A stretch of 64,000 nucleotides of DNA, taken from positions 1-64,000 of the forward strand of contig CAAFUN010000093.1 in assembly GCA_900766195.1 (NCBI GenBank). Reading direction: 5' to 3'. Below the pieces are notes generated by a model. The model saw nothing but the letters and a program-made list of their open reading frames with translations, made no database searches and had not been told where the DNA came from. This DNA is from an uncultured Bacteroides sp. (GTDB lineage: Bacteria > Bacteroidota > Bacteroidia > Bacteroidales > Bacteroidaceae). The position numbers and the translations under genes are program-made. Positions 55,699 to 64,000 of this stretch are shown here, one piece after another; position 1 is the first letter of the stretch; each line of letters begins with the position of its first letter.

Positions 55699-57516
55699 CT
55701 ATTTATTCAAAGCATTACAAATACGGGTATTCGCTTCGTTTACTCTCTTTTCATCGAGTTTTATAACTTTACGGTCATAAGTCATCAACCCATTCACTTC
55801 AATCTCTACGTCAGTAGTCTGAGTATAAACAGCTGCGGAAAATCCTCGGTCAATCAGGCGATAAAGCATATCAGCATATTTTACGTATTCATCGGTAACC
55901 TCTTTCGATGAATTGAACTGAACATAGCCCCAATTACGATTAGGCTCCCAAAGATGATCTTTCAGCGCCAGACCGATTCCCCCGTATTCACCCAATACAG
56001 TGGCACGCTGTGCATCATACAGATACATCTTAGGTTCAGGATAATGATGCAGATCCAACAAGTCACCACAAGTATAATGATTGCCACCACTTGCAGGATT
56101 TACTAAGCGGGTAGGGTCATATTGTTTTGTCCACTCTACGATTTCCGGTGTTTTGAATTGTCCCCATGCTTCATTGAAGGGTACCCACGTACCAATACAA
56201 GGATAAGAATACAGGCAATCCATAATCTCTTTCCATTCTTTTCGATAGCATGCTTCTGAAGCAGCAGAGCGTTTCATCTCTGTTCCGTTGAAATAGTTCC
56301 GTGATTGCCACTCCGGATTCCGGTCGCCACTAGGCATATCTTGCCATACGATAATGCCCATTTCATCGCAATAAGTGTACCAACGCGCAGACTCAACCTT
56401 AATATGTTTACGAATCATGTTAAAACCAAAATCCTTTGTTTTTTGAATATCATATTTCAACGCTTCATCCGTAGGAGCAGTATACAACCCGTCAGGCCAC
56501 CAGCCTTGATCAAGCGGACCAAATTGGAACAAAGGTTTGTTATTCAATTCCAGACGAACAATTCCATTAGCATCTTTTCCCGTAGAGAACTTCCGCATAG
56601 CAGCGTAGCTACTCACTTGATCAATCTGCTTACCATTATGACTTAAAGTCACTTTCAAAGAATATAAAAAAGGAGATTGAGGACTCCAAAGTTTCGCATC
56701 TTTCGGCATGGATACTTCCACCTGTTCACCGTTAATACTTTTACCCGTAGCGACAAGTTGCTTACCATCATAAACTCCAACAGCAACCAAATCGGAAGCA
56801 GAAGCCTCGTTTAAATCGGCTTTTACTATAAGCAGACTATTATCAATATCCGGAGTGATGCGAAGGTTTCCAACGTATTTTTCAGCTACCGGTTCCAGCC
56901 ATACGGTTTGCCAGATTCCCGTAACAGGAGTATACCATATACCATCAGGCTTATTTACCTGCTTGCCTCGCGGTTGATATCCTTTGTCCGTAGGATCCCA
57001 AACCTTGACAAGCAACTTATTCACCCCTTTATTTAAAGCAGCGGTTATATCAAACGAAAACGGTGTATATCCACCCGTATGAGAACCAACCTTTATATTA
57101 TTTACCCACACATCGGTTTTCCAGTCCACCGCACCAAAATGCAATAAAACTCTCTGCTCTTTCCATCCCGAGGGAATATCAAAACTACGGGAGTAAAGTA
57201 GTTCTTGCTTTTCACTCACTCTTTTTCCCACGCCTGACAGGGAAGATTCAATAGCAAACGGCACAAGTATCTGCCCGTCAAACTTCCCGGGAGTAGTGCT
57301 TCCTTTATCAATAATGGCATAATCCCACAACCCATTCAGATTTTTCCAATCATTACGTTTCATGATAGGACGTGGATACTCTGACAGTACATTATTCGGG
57401 TTTACATCTACACTCCATTGCGTCTTAATTCGTTCACCAACAGGCGCCCATTGAGCAAACCCCATTGTAATTGCACCGTACATCATAAAAAATGATAAGA
57501 AAAGAGATTTTACCAT
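55699..57516 (-). CDS. glycoside hydrolase family 2 (beta-galactosidase/glucuronidase-like)
   Basis: A secreted GH2 enzyme; the ATG at 57516 gives a signal peptide (MVKSLFLSFFMMYGAITMG) and 605 residues. The reading extends further upstream without a signal. The jelly-roll domain (about 40-200), an Ig domain and a TIM barrel are visible. The acid/base is Glu449 in VPFNEAWGQF and the nucleophile Glu510 in LGEYGG. It lacks the long C-terminal domains of LacZ. The sugar is uncertain: galactose, arabinopyranose or uronide are possible. It has its own promoter, upstream of the HTCS gene. Confidence 0.9.
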   Translation of the reverse strand: MVKSLFLSFFMMYGAITMGFAQWAPVGERIKTQWSVDVNPNNVLSEYPRPIMKRNDWKNLNGLWDYAIIDKGSTTPGKFDGQILVPFAIESSLSGVGKRVSEKQELLYSRSFDIPSGWKEQRVLLHFGAVDWKTDVWVNNIKVGSHTGGYTPFSFDITAALNKGVNKLLVKVWDPTDKGYQPRGKQVNKPDGIWYTPVTGIWQTVWLEPVAEKYVGNLRITPDIDNSLLIVKADLNEASASDLVAVGVYDGKQLVATGKSINGEQVEVSMPKDAKLWSPQSPFLYSLKVTLSHNGKQIDQVSSYAAMRKFSTGKDANGIVRLELNNKPLFQFGPLDQGWWPDGLYTAPTDEALKYDIQKTKDFGFNMIRKHIKVESARWYTYCDEMGIIVWQDMPSGDRNPEWQSRNYFNGTEMKRSAASEACYRKEWKEIMDCLYSYPCIGTWVPFNEAWGQFKTPEIVEWTKQYDPTRLVNPASGGNHYTCGDLLDLHHYPEPKMYLYDAQRATVLGEYGGIGLALKDHLWEPNRNWGYVQFNSSKEVTDEYVKYADMLYRLIDRGFSAAVYTQTTDVEIEVNGLMTYDRKVIKLDEKRVNEANTRICNALNK

Positions 57517-57548
57517 AGTGTTCAATTTTAATAGTTTCTGAATGAAGA

Positions 57549-57556
57549 CAAAAATA
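57549..57556 (-). promoter_or_regulatory. -7 promoter element for the short GH2 gene
   Basis: TATTTTTG on the minus strand, 33 bp before the ATG at 57516. This supports the shorter start. Confidence 0.55.
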
Positions 57557-57611
57557 GAATTATTGCAAAAGCAAACATAAAACGATAAAATCAATTTATA
57601 TCATATTTATG

Positions 57612-58241
57612 TCAATAGTCCAAAAGGCAAACACTATTTGCCACCGTCCCACCATTCAGGCTACGAAAGCCCAAATAAACAACTAAGGAATCATCAATCC
57701 AATCTATAGGAATACTCAATTTGGCCTTTCCATCGTATCTCTGTGCAACGGCATCACTATAAATAGCCATCCAGCGGGTTTTATTAAAGACAAGAAGTAG
57801 AGCGACATCTGTGGCAGCGGCGTTCCCCTCACCACTGTTATCCTCCCAAGTATACCCAATCGCATTTTTTTCCCGAAAAGCCTTAGCCCGCCTAATCGCA
57901 GTAAGACTTCCACGGGAAACAAGAACTTTATTAAAATCAATAGCATAATCAGCTTCAACCTGTACCACAGCATTTTGCATGATAGAAGAAACCGCTGCGT
58001 GAAATGGTTTCTTAGCCCCTGCAAATTCACGATAGCTGATATGCAAAAAAGGAGTAAGAGCACGTGCCAACTGCATTGCCAAAGAAAACCTGCGACGCTG
58101 TGCCTGTTGCAGTTCTGTACGCGGATTGCTTACATGGGATGGGAGTGAACGCACATAAAATCCGTTTTTGCCTTTACAGCCTACAACATTCCCAATTTTA
58201 CCCGAAAATCCTCCAAAAAGTCCATCTTTTATTTGTGCCAT
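57612..58241 (-). CDS. DUF6266 family protein
   Basis: A 209-residue protein of unknown function found widely in Bacteroidota. The N-terminus MAQIKDGLFGGFSGKIGNVV is the family hallmark, followed by RSLPSHVSNPRTELQQAQRRRFSLAM and a beta-rich C-terminal half. There is no signal peptide or membrane segment. It has its own promoter and is not obviously part of the carbohydrate locus, although it is upstream of the GH2 gene on the same strand. Confidence 0.85.
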   Translation of the reverse strand: MAQIKDGLFGGFSGKIGNVVGCKGKNGFYVRSLPSHVSNPRTELQQAQRRRFSLAMQLARALTPFLHISYREFAGAKKPFHAAVSSIMQNAVVQVEADYAIDFNKVLVSRGSLTAIRRAKAFREKNAIGYTWEDNSGEGNAAATDVALLLVFNKTRWMAIYSDAVAQRYDGKAKLSIPIDWIDDSLVVYLGFRSLNGGTVANSVCLLDY

Positions 58242-58277
58242 CTTAATCTTGTATTTAAGGTATAAAGTAATCTGTCA

Positions 58278-58285
58278 CAAAATTA
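58278..58285 (-). promoter_or_regulatory. -7 promoter element for the DUF6266 gene
   Basis: TAATTTTG on the minus strand, 37 bp before the ATG at 58241. Confidence 0.5.
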
Positions 58286-58386
58286 ATGAAAAAGAGCGTC
58301 TCCTAACGCTTTTCAGCGTGAAATAAGAGAGAACTTAATCTGTTTTACACATGGCATATTATAGGCTTCTCCAATGCAAGTCCAAT

Positions 58387-58425
58387 ACAGCTCCAATATA
58401 ACTCCTATTATTATATTGGAGCTGT
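58387..58425. repeat. perfect 15-bp inverted repeat upstream of the DUF6266 gene
   Basis: ACAGCTCCAATATAA (58387-58401) is exactly complementary to TTATATTGGAGCTGT (58411-58425) around a 9-bp loop. Just before it, TCCAAT recurs three times at about 10-11 bp spacing (58370-58397). This could be a protein-binding site or a hairpin end of an element. The rest of the 58242-59252 gap is very AT-rich with little else. Confidence 0.6.
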
Positions 58426-58920
58426 AAAGAAGAAATATAAAAAATAAATAAAAAGAAAAACGTCTAAAGTTCGTTCTGGAGATTCTTCTAATAACTAATA
58501 CTATGGAGCCATTTCCTTATTCATCTTTAAAAGCTTCATTTAGTTCTTCTATCACAAATCAACTGACACTATAGACTTTCTGTTTTTTATAAATAAATAT
58601 ATAAATTTCTGATTTACAGTAGTATAACTAAAATATAAATGTTTTATTTTTGAGACATAAAGCTTACACCTATCAAAAAGCAAAGCGATCCTAAACATAA
58701 CCTTCATTTTATACATACTATTTTCAGCTCAACAAAAATGAATATTTCATTATATTTGCTCATGCAAATAGAGTTCTATTATAAGCTCTAACGCACATAT
58801 ACAATAATACTTTATCATAAAATAAATCATAAATATAAACATAAAAACACAACGTATCGATTTATCACAACAAGGTGGTGTTTTATTAATCTTGTAACCA
58901 ATAACTTACTTCTATAGAAC

Positions 58921-59193
58921 ATGAAACTTGAAATAATCTCCACTTTACACTTCCTTCATACTCTTACAATGAGCTTCTTATTATTTCTTAGAAAAGGCAA
59001 ATATCATGAGAACAGAATAAAGCACAAGAACATCCTCTTTAATGTCTTCATGCAGAATCTACATACAAAAAATAAATCTGAGACAGAACCCAACAAGAAA
59101 TACTCAAAAGGAACACTCTCCAAAAGGATAAGAACATCAATACAGACTATATCCAAAGAGCAGAATAGCCTAAATGCAAAAGGAAAAAAATAA
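58921..59193 (+). CDS. doubtful small open frame upstream of mnmG
   Basis: A 90-codon frame with an ATG encodes a hydrophobic N-terminus and a lysine-rich tail without any recognised motif. It is very AT-rich, as is the whole gap. The nearest -7 match (TATATTTGC at 58751-58759) is 160 bp upstream. It may be chance. Confidence 0.2.
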   Translation: MKLEIISTLHFLHTLTMSFLLFLRKGKYHENRIKHKNILFNVFMQNLHTKNKSETEPNKKYSKGTLSKRIRTSIQTISKEQNSLNAKGKK

Positions 59194-59220
59194 AAGTAGA
59201 GTAGCAAAACAACTTTTTCG

Positions 59221-59229
59221 TAACTTTGC
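59221..59229 (+). promoter_or_regulatory. -7 promoter element for mnmG
   Basis: TAACTTTGC matches TAnnTTTG and ends 23 bp before the ATG at 59253. This rules out the in-frame TTG at 59226, which lies inside it, as start. Confidence 0.7.
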
Positions 59230-59252
59230 GCTGTTTAAAAAACATTGAACGA

Positions 59253-61127
59253 ATGGAATTTAAGTATGATGTGATTGTAATTGGAGCAGGCCATGCAGGT
59301 TGTGAAGCAGCAGCTGCTGCTGCCAACTTAGGGTCAAAGACCTGTCTAATTACAATGGATATGAATAAAATAGCTCAAATGAGTTGTAATCCCGCAGTAG
59401 GTGGCATTGCAAAAGGGCAGATCGTTCGCGAAATAGATGCTTTAGGTGGTTACATGGGGCTTGTCACAGATCAGACAGCTATCCAATTCCGGATATTGAA
59501 TCGCTCAAAAGGACCAGCAATGTGGAGTCCTCGAGCTCAATGTGACAGAAACAAGTTTATCTGGGCATGGCGGGAAATAGTAGAGAACATCCCCAACTTA
59601 CATATTTGGCAAGATACAGTACGCGAAATTATCGTTGAAAACGGAGAAATTACGGGACTCACTACTCTGCTTGATGTTACTTTTCGTGCTAAATGTATTG
59701 TAGTTACAGCTGGTACATTCCTAAATGGTCTGATGCATGTAGGCAAGACAAAGCTTCCCGGAGGTAGAATGGCAGAACCACCATCCTATTATTTAACCGA
59801 ATCCATCGCGCGACACGGAGTAACCGTTGGAAGAATGAAAACAGGTACACCTGTAAGAATAGACGGAAGAAGCGTACATTTTGAAGAGATGGAAATTCAA
59901 GATGGAGAGAATGACTTTCATAAGTTCTCTTATATGGACACCCATGTAAGGCATCTGAAACAACTGCCTTGTTGGACTTGTTTTACAAACGAAGAAGTCC
60001 ATAATATTCTACGCGAAGGATTGTCAGATTCTCCTCTATTCAACGGACAAATTCAAAGTATAGGACCTCGCTATTGCCCGAGCATAGAAACAAAAATAGT
60101 CACTTTTGCCGACAAGAATCAACATCAGCTTTTCTTAGAGCCTGAGGGTGAGACAACGCAAGAGTATTATTTAAATGGATTTTCTTCATCTCTTCCTCTG
60201 GATATACAGATTAATGCATTAAAGAGAATACCGGCATTTAGGGATTTAGCAATCTATCGACCTGGATATGCTATCGAATATGATTACTTTGATCCTACAG
60301 AGCTAAAGCACACGTTGGAATCGAAGATAATCAATAATTTATTCTTGGCAGGACAAGTAAACGGAACTACCGGATATGAAGAAGCAGGAGGTCAAGGCAT
60401 TATTGCAGGTATCAACGCACATATCAATTGTCATGGAGGAAGTTCTTTCACATTAGGTCGTGAAGAAGCGTATATAGGCGTATTAATCGATGATCTTGTC
60501 ACTAAAGGAGTAGATGAGCCATATCGTATGTTTACTTCACGTGCAGAATATCGCATACTTTTACGCATGGATGATGCAGATGCCAGACTAACCAAGAAAG
60601 CATGGGACTTAGGATTAGCTACAAAAGAACGCTATGATCTATTAACCAGCAAGCAAGAGGAGATAAATAGGATTATTGATTTTACTCGGAATTACTCGAT
60701 AAAACCGGAAAATATCAATGCCATATTAGAGCAAATGGGAAGTACTCCTCTACGCCACGGCTGTAAACTAATAGATTTAATAAACCGTCCACAGCTTACA
60801 TTTAAAGATATGGCGGAACATCTTCCTTTACTAAAAGAAGAACTAGAGAAAGTAATTAGCAGAAAAGAAGAAATCATTGAAGCTGCTGAAATTTTAATTA
60901 AGTATGAAGGCTATATTAAGCGTGAACGGATTATTGCAGAAAAACTTTCAAGACTAGAGAGTATCAGAATAAAAGGAAAGTTTGACTATAATTCTATCCA
61001 GTCTCTCTCCATTGAAGCCAGACAGAAGCTTGTAAGAATAGACCCTGAAACAATAGCACAAGCGAGCAGAATTCCCGGAGTATCGCCTAGCGACATAAAC
61101 GTTTTACTCGTACTTTCAGGGCGCTAA
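59253..61127 (+). CDS. mnmG: tRNA uridine-5-carboxymethylaminomethyl modification enzyme MnmG
   Basis: With MnmE it makes the cmnm5 group on wobble uridine 34 of tRNAs, using FAD. It has 624 residues from the ATG at 59253. FAD loop GAGHAGCEAA is near the N-terminus. MSCNPAVGGIAKGQIVREIDALGG, PPSYYLTESI, the Cys-containing RYCPSIETKI and GQVNGTTGYEEAGGQG are all family blocks, and the helical C-terminal domain ends in PGVSPSDINVLLV. The length is normal. It heads a three-gene run with apt and uvrC (gaps of 57 and 100 bp). Confidence 0.97.
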   Translation: MEFKYDVIVIGAGHAGCEAAAAAANLGSKTCLITMDMNKIAQMSCNPAVGGIAKGQIVREIDALGGYMGLVTDQTAIQFRILNRSKGPAMWSPRAQCDRNKFIWAWREIVENIPNLHIWQDTVREIIVENGEITGLTTLLDVTFRAKCIVVTAGTFLNGLMHVGKTKLPGGRMAEPPSYYLTESIARHGVTVGRMKTGTPVRIDGRSVHFEEMEIQDGENDFHKFSYMDTHVRHLKQLPCWTCFTNEEVHNILREGLSDSPLFNGQIQSIGPRYCPSIETKIVTFADKNQHQLFLEPEGETTQEYYLNGFSSSLPLDIQINALKRIPAFRDLAIYRPGYAIEYDYFDPTELKHTLESKIINNLFLAGQVNGTTGYEEAGGQGIIAGINAHINCHGGSSFTLGREEAYIGVLIDDLVTKGVDEPYRMFTSRAEYRILLRMDDADARLTKKAWDLGLATKERYDLLTSKQEEINRIIDFTRNYSIKPENINAILEQMGSTPLRHGCKLIDLINRPQLTFKDMAEHLPLLKEELEKVISRKEEIIEAAEILIKYEGYIKRERIIAEKLSRLESIRIKGKFDYNSIQSLSIEARQKLVRIDPETIAQASRIPGVSPSDINVLLVLSGR

Positions 61128-61184
61128 AACAAGCACGTTCCACGTGAAACTAATATTTTATCAAAAGAAGATTAAACACTGATT

Positions 61185-61706
61185 ATGAGCAAAGAAAGAC
61201 TAATAGAAAGCATCCGGAAAGTTCCCAATTTTCCAATTCCCGGAATTCTATTTTATGATGTAACGACTCTATTTAAAGACCCTGTTGCTTTACAGGAATT
61301 ATCAGATAGAATGTACGAAATGTATAAAGACAAAGGGATAACCAAAGTTGTAGGAATCGAATCAAGAGGTTTCATAATGGGCCCAATATTGGCCACTCGC
61401 TTGGGAGCAGGATTCATTCCTATACGTAAACCCGGTAAGCTACCTGCAGAAACGATCGAAGAAAGTTACGACAAAGAGTATGGCAAAGATATCATTCAGA
61501 TACACAAAGATGCTTTGGATAATAATGATGTCGTGCTATTACATGATGACTTACTGGCAACTGGTGGAACAATGAAGGCTGCATGCAATCTTGTGAGGAA
61601 ACTCTCACCCAAAGATCTATATGTAAACTTCATTATTGAACTTAAAGATCTTCACGGAATAGATTTATTTAATGACGTAGAAGTACAATCGGTAATCACA
61701 GTATAA
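61185..61706 (+). CDS. apt: adenine phosphoribosyltransferase
   Basis: This salvage enzyme converts adenine plus PRPP to AMP. It has 173 residues with the family block GIESRGFIMGPILATRLGAGFIPIRKPGKLP and the PRPP-binding motif VVLLHDDLLATGGTM. The length and order are standard. It is codirectional with mnmG and uvrC and likely cotranscribed. Confidence 0.96.
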   Translation: MSKERLIESIRKVPNFPIPGILFYDVTTLFKDPVALQELSDRMYEMYKDKGITKVVGIESRGFIMGPILATRLGAGFIPIRKPGKLPAETIEESYDKEYGKDIIQIHKDALDNNDVVLLHDDLLATGGTMKAACNLVRKLSPKDLYVNFIIELKDLHGIDLFNDVEVQSVITV

Positions 61707-61806
61707 CTAGCTAAAAAGACATATATTCGGGAACACGACTGCACAACACAAAAAGCAGAATCTGTATCGAGTATATGTTTGTTTCTAATACTTTATTATA
61801 GAAGAC

Positions 61807-63639
61807 GTGGAAAACGACCCCGAACTCAAAACAAGCGAATACCTGAGAGGCATAGTATTAAACCTCCCGGAGGGGCCGGGTATATATCAATATCTGAATG
61901 CTGAAGGAATTATCATTTACGTTGGGAAAGCAAAAAATCTCAAAAGAAGAGTCTCCTCCTACTTCAATAAAGAACATGAACCGGGTAAAACAAGAGTACT
62001 GGTCAGCAAAATAGCCGATATACGCTACATCGTAGTAAATTCGGAAGAAGATGCATTACTGCTAGAAAATAACCTGATCAAGAAATATAAACCGCGGTAC
62101 AACGTATTACTAAAGGATGATAAGACCTATCCTTCTATCTGTGTACAGAATGAATATTTCCCACGAGTATTCAAGACTAGAAAAATAATACGAAACGGAT
62201 CTTCATACTACGGTCCATACAGCCATGTACCTTCCATGTATGCATTGCTGAACCTTATAAAACATTTATATCCCTTACGCACATGTAATCTGAATCTTTC
62301 ACCGGAAAACATCCGTGCAGGAAAGTTTAATGTTTGCTTAGAGTATCATATAAAGAATTGCGCCGGACCATGCGTAGGAAAGCAGACACTTAGTGATTAT
62401 ATGCAGAATATAGAAGAGATCAAAGAGATACTAAAAGGGAATACGCAAGAAATCCAGAAGATGCTCTATCAACGTATGCAAGACTTAGCAGCCGATATGA
62501 AATATGAAGAGGCACAACGAGTGAAAGAGCGCTATCAGCTAATTGAAAACTATAGAGCTAAATCTGAAGTAGTAAGCAACATTCTTCATAATATCGATGT
62601 GTTCTCCATTGAGGAAGACGGTGATGGCAAATCAGCATACATCAACTATTTACATATTACAAACGGTGCCGTAAACCAGGCTTTCACTTTTGAATATAAA
62701 AAACGTCTGAACGAATCCAAAGAAGAACTGTTGTCTTTAGGTATTATAGAGATGCGCGAACGATACAAAAGTCTCTCCCACGAGATAATAGTACCTTTTG
62801 AAATGGATATGGAACTTAAAGACGTAACATTCACCATACCGCAACGTGGAGATAAAAAGAAGCTGCTGGAACTTTCCATACTCAACGTAAAGCAATATAA
62901 AGCTGACCGATTGAAGCAGACGGAAAAACTGAATCCAGAGCAACGAAGTGTAAGACTAATGAAGGAAATACAGGACGAACTACATCTTGATCGTCTGCCG
63001 ATGCAAATAGAATGTTTTGATAATTCCAATATACAAGGTTCTGATGCAGTAGCTGCATGTGTCGTATTCAAAAAAGCGAAACCATCCAAAGGAGACTATA
63101 GAAAATACAATATAAAGACTGTAGAAGGACCTGATGACTATGCATCAATGAAAGAAGTCGTCAGACGTCGATATCAGCGCGCTATAGACGAGAAAGCGCC
63201 CCTACCCGACCTAATTATTACGGACGGAGGAAAAGGTCAGATGAGCGCCGTAAAAGAAGTTCTGGACGAACTAGGTGTAGACATTGCCATCGCCGGACTT
63301 GCAAAAGATGGCAAACACAGGACATCAGAGCTAATCTATGGGTTTCCTCCTCAGATCATTGGACTAAAGCAGCATACGCCTCTCTTTCAGCTCATGACAC
63401 AGATACAGGATGAAGTACATCGCTTTGCTATCACTTTCCATCGAGATAAACGAAGTAAACGACAGGTTGCCTCAGCATTAGATGAAATAAAGGGAATTGG
63501 CGAAAAAACAAAGACCTTATTACTCAAGGAATTTAAAAGCGTGAAACGCATCAAAGAAGCATCATTAGATGAGTTGAGTGCAATAACCGGCGAAGCCAAA
63601 GCACGCGTTATACATCTCTACTTCTCCAACCAAAATTAA
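61807..63639 (+). CDS. uvrC: excinuclease ABC subunit C
   Basis: UvrC makes both incisions of nucleotide-excision repair. It has 610 residues: GIY-YIG nuclease domain (about 15-100, GPGIYQYLNAEGIIIYVGKAKNLKRRVSSYF in pieces), UVR motif near 225-260 (MKYEEAQRVKERYQLIE), an RNase-H-like C-terminal nuclease (IECFDNSNIQG with catalytic Asp, PDLIITDGGKGQ) and helix-hairpin-helix motifs at the end (GIGEKTKTLLLKEF). The start codon is GTG at 61807; no suitable ATG is near. Confidence 0.96.
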   Translation: MENDPELKTSEYLRGIVLNLPEGPGIYQYLNAEGIIIYVGKAKNLKRRVSSYFNKEHEPGKTRVLVSKIADIRYIVVNSEEDALLLENNLIKKYKPRYNVLLKDDKTYPSICVQNEYFPRVFKTRKIIRNGSSYYGPYSHVPSMYALLNLIKHLYPLRTCNLNLSPENIRAGKFNVCLEYHIKNCAGPCVGKQTLSDYMQNIEEIKEILKGNTQEIQKMLYQRMQDLAADMKYEEAQRVKERYQLIENYRAKSEVVSNILHNIDVFSIEEDGDGKSAYINYLHITNGAVNQAFTFEYKKRLNESKEELLSLGIIEMRERYKSLSHEIIVPFEMDMELKDVTFTIPQRGDKKKLLELSILNVKQYKADRLKQTEKLNPEQRSVRLMKEIQDELHLDRLPMQIECFDNSNIQGSDAVAACVVFKKAKPSKGDYRKYNIKTVEGPDDYASMKEVVRRRYQRAIDEKAPLPDLIITDGGKGQMSAVKEVLDELGVDIAIAGLAKDGKHRTSELIYGFPPQIIGLKQHTPLFQLMTQIQDEVHRFAITFHRDKRSKRQVASALDEIKGIGEKTKTLLLKEFKSVKRIKEASLDELSAITGEAKARVIHLYFSNQN

Positions 63640-64000
63640 GAAATAATCATACAAATAAATATATATTTGCATGATAGTTGTCAAATATTGTACCCAGCTC
63701 TCGCAACATATAGATATTTCATTAACGATATATATTACTCGAATCCGTTGAATACATAAGCGCAGTATGCTAGCAATTAATATACAAACACAATGCCTAT
63801 ACCCATTGATTACCAGGCAAATGCAAGATATTATAGGCACAATTAACTCGAAGTAAACATAGATCTCAATCAGTCCTTGACATTAAGATACCTTGAAAAA
63901 TAAAAGTTATTATTTCACACATTAAACACAAAATATACACTATATTTGCATAAACTGTCTAGACTTGAAGTCCACCAGTACATTCTGAGGATAACAAGTA
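63640..64000 (+). promoter_or_regulatory. intergenic region with -7 elements pointing out of the window
   Basis: TATATTTGC occurs at 63662-63670 and again at 63941-63949 on the plus strand. The second probably drives a gene starting beyond the window's right edge. No gene was recognised in this stretch. Confidence 0.45.

Noticed and set aside
63565..63840. 91-codon minus-strand frame after uvrC
   Set aside because: It overlaps the uvrC end, is AT-rich and has no motif; probably chance.

Overview
The window comes from a gut Bacteroides-type genome (order Bacteroidales). It is AT-rich and carries many promoters with the Bacteroides -7 consensus TAnnTTTG. It also holds a SusC/SusD polysaccharide utilization locus (PUL), a hybrid two-component system (HTCS), several DUF/OMP families typical of Bacteroidota, and an OxyR-AhpCF-Dps peroxide cluster. 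The species cannot be fixed from the sequence alone.

Layout. 1-11 kb is mostly core genes: queH, an M16 protease, a single-domain SIS sugar-phosphate isomerase overlapping a PfkB kinase, a lipoprotein tyrosine phosphatase and a DEAD-box helicase, then dps <-> oxyR > ahpC > ahpF. 11.5-22.2 kb, on the minus strand, holds a PepSY membrane protein, a TonB-receptor-like barrel, an S46 dipeptidyl-peptidase, a polysaccharide flippase, ruvB and an AlkD-like DNA glycosylase. 22.2-24.4 kb is a scar zone: an IS4-type transposase relic, an intact acyltransferase and a hidden relic of an HTCS histidine-kinase domain. 24.6-26.3 kb has a fused SpmA-SpmB protein and ybeY.

26.8-58.2 kb is a minus-strand carbohydrate locus. 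Its Sus part has an ECF sigma factor, a FecR anti-sigma factor, an STN-domain SusC, SusD, a SusE-like lipoprotein, a GH43, a small lipoprotein and a GH31. Around it lie a GH115, a GH130, two GH2 enzymes, a GH105, a 1326-residue HTCS, a DUF6266 protein and an unassigned secreted protein of about 680 residues that may be a helical-barrel enzyme. Both known PUL control logics (ECF/FecR trans-envelope signalling and HTCS) are present. The enzyme set suggests a branched acidic plant heteroglycan containing uronic acid, arabinose and possibly mannose; that substrate is inference. The locus also contains gene debris: a GH43 C-terminal fragment, a possible SusC plug fragment, a frameshifted remnant sharing an octapeptide with the GH105, and a truncated oxidoreductase-like N-terminus. 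This points to repeated remodelling.

59.2-63.6 kb returns to core genes in one direction: mnmG, apt and uvrC. No rRNA, tRNA or CRISPR array was recognised.
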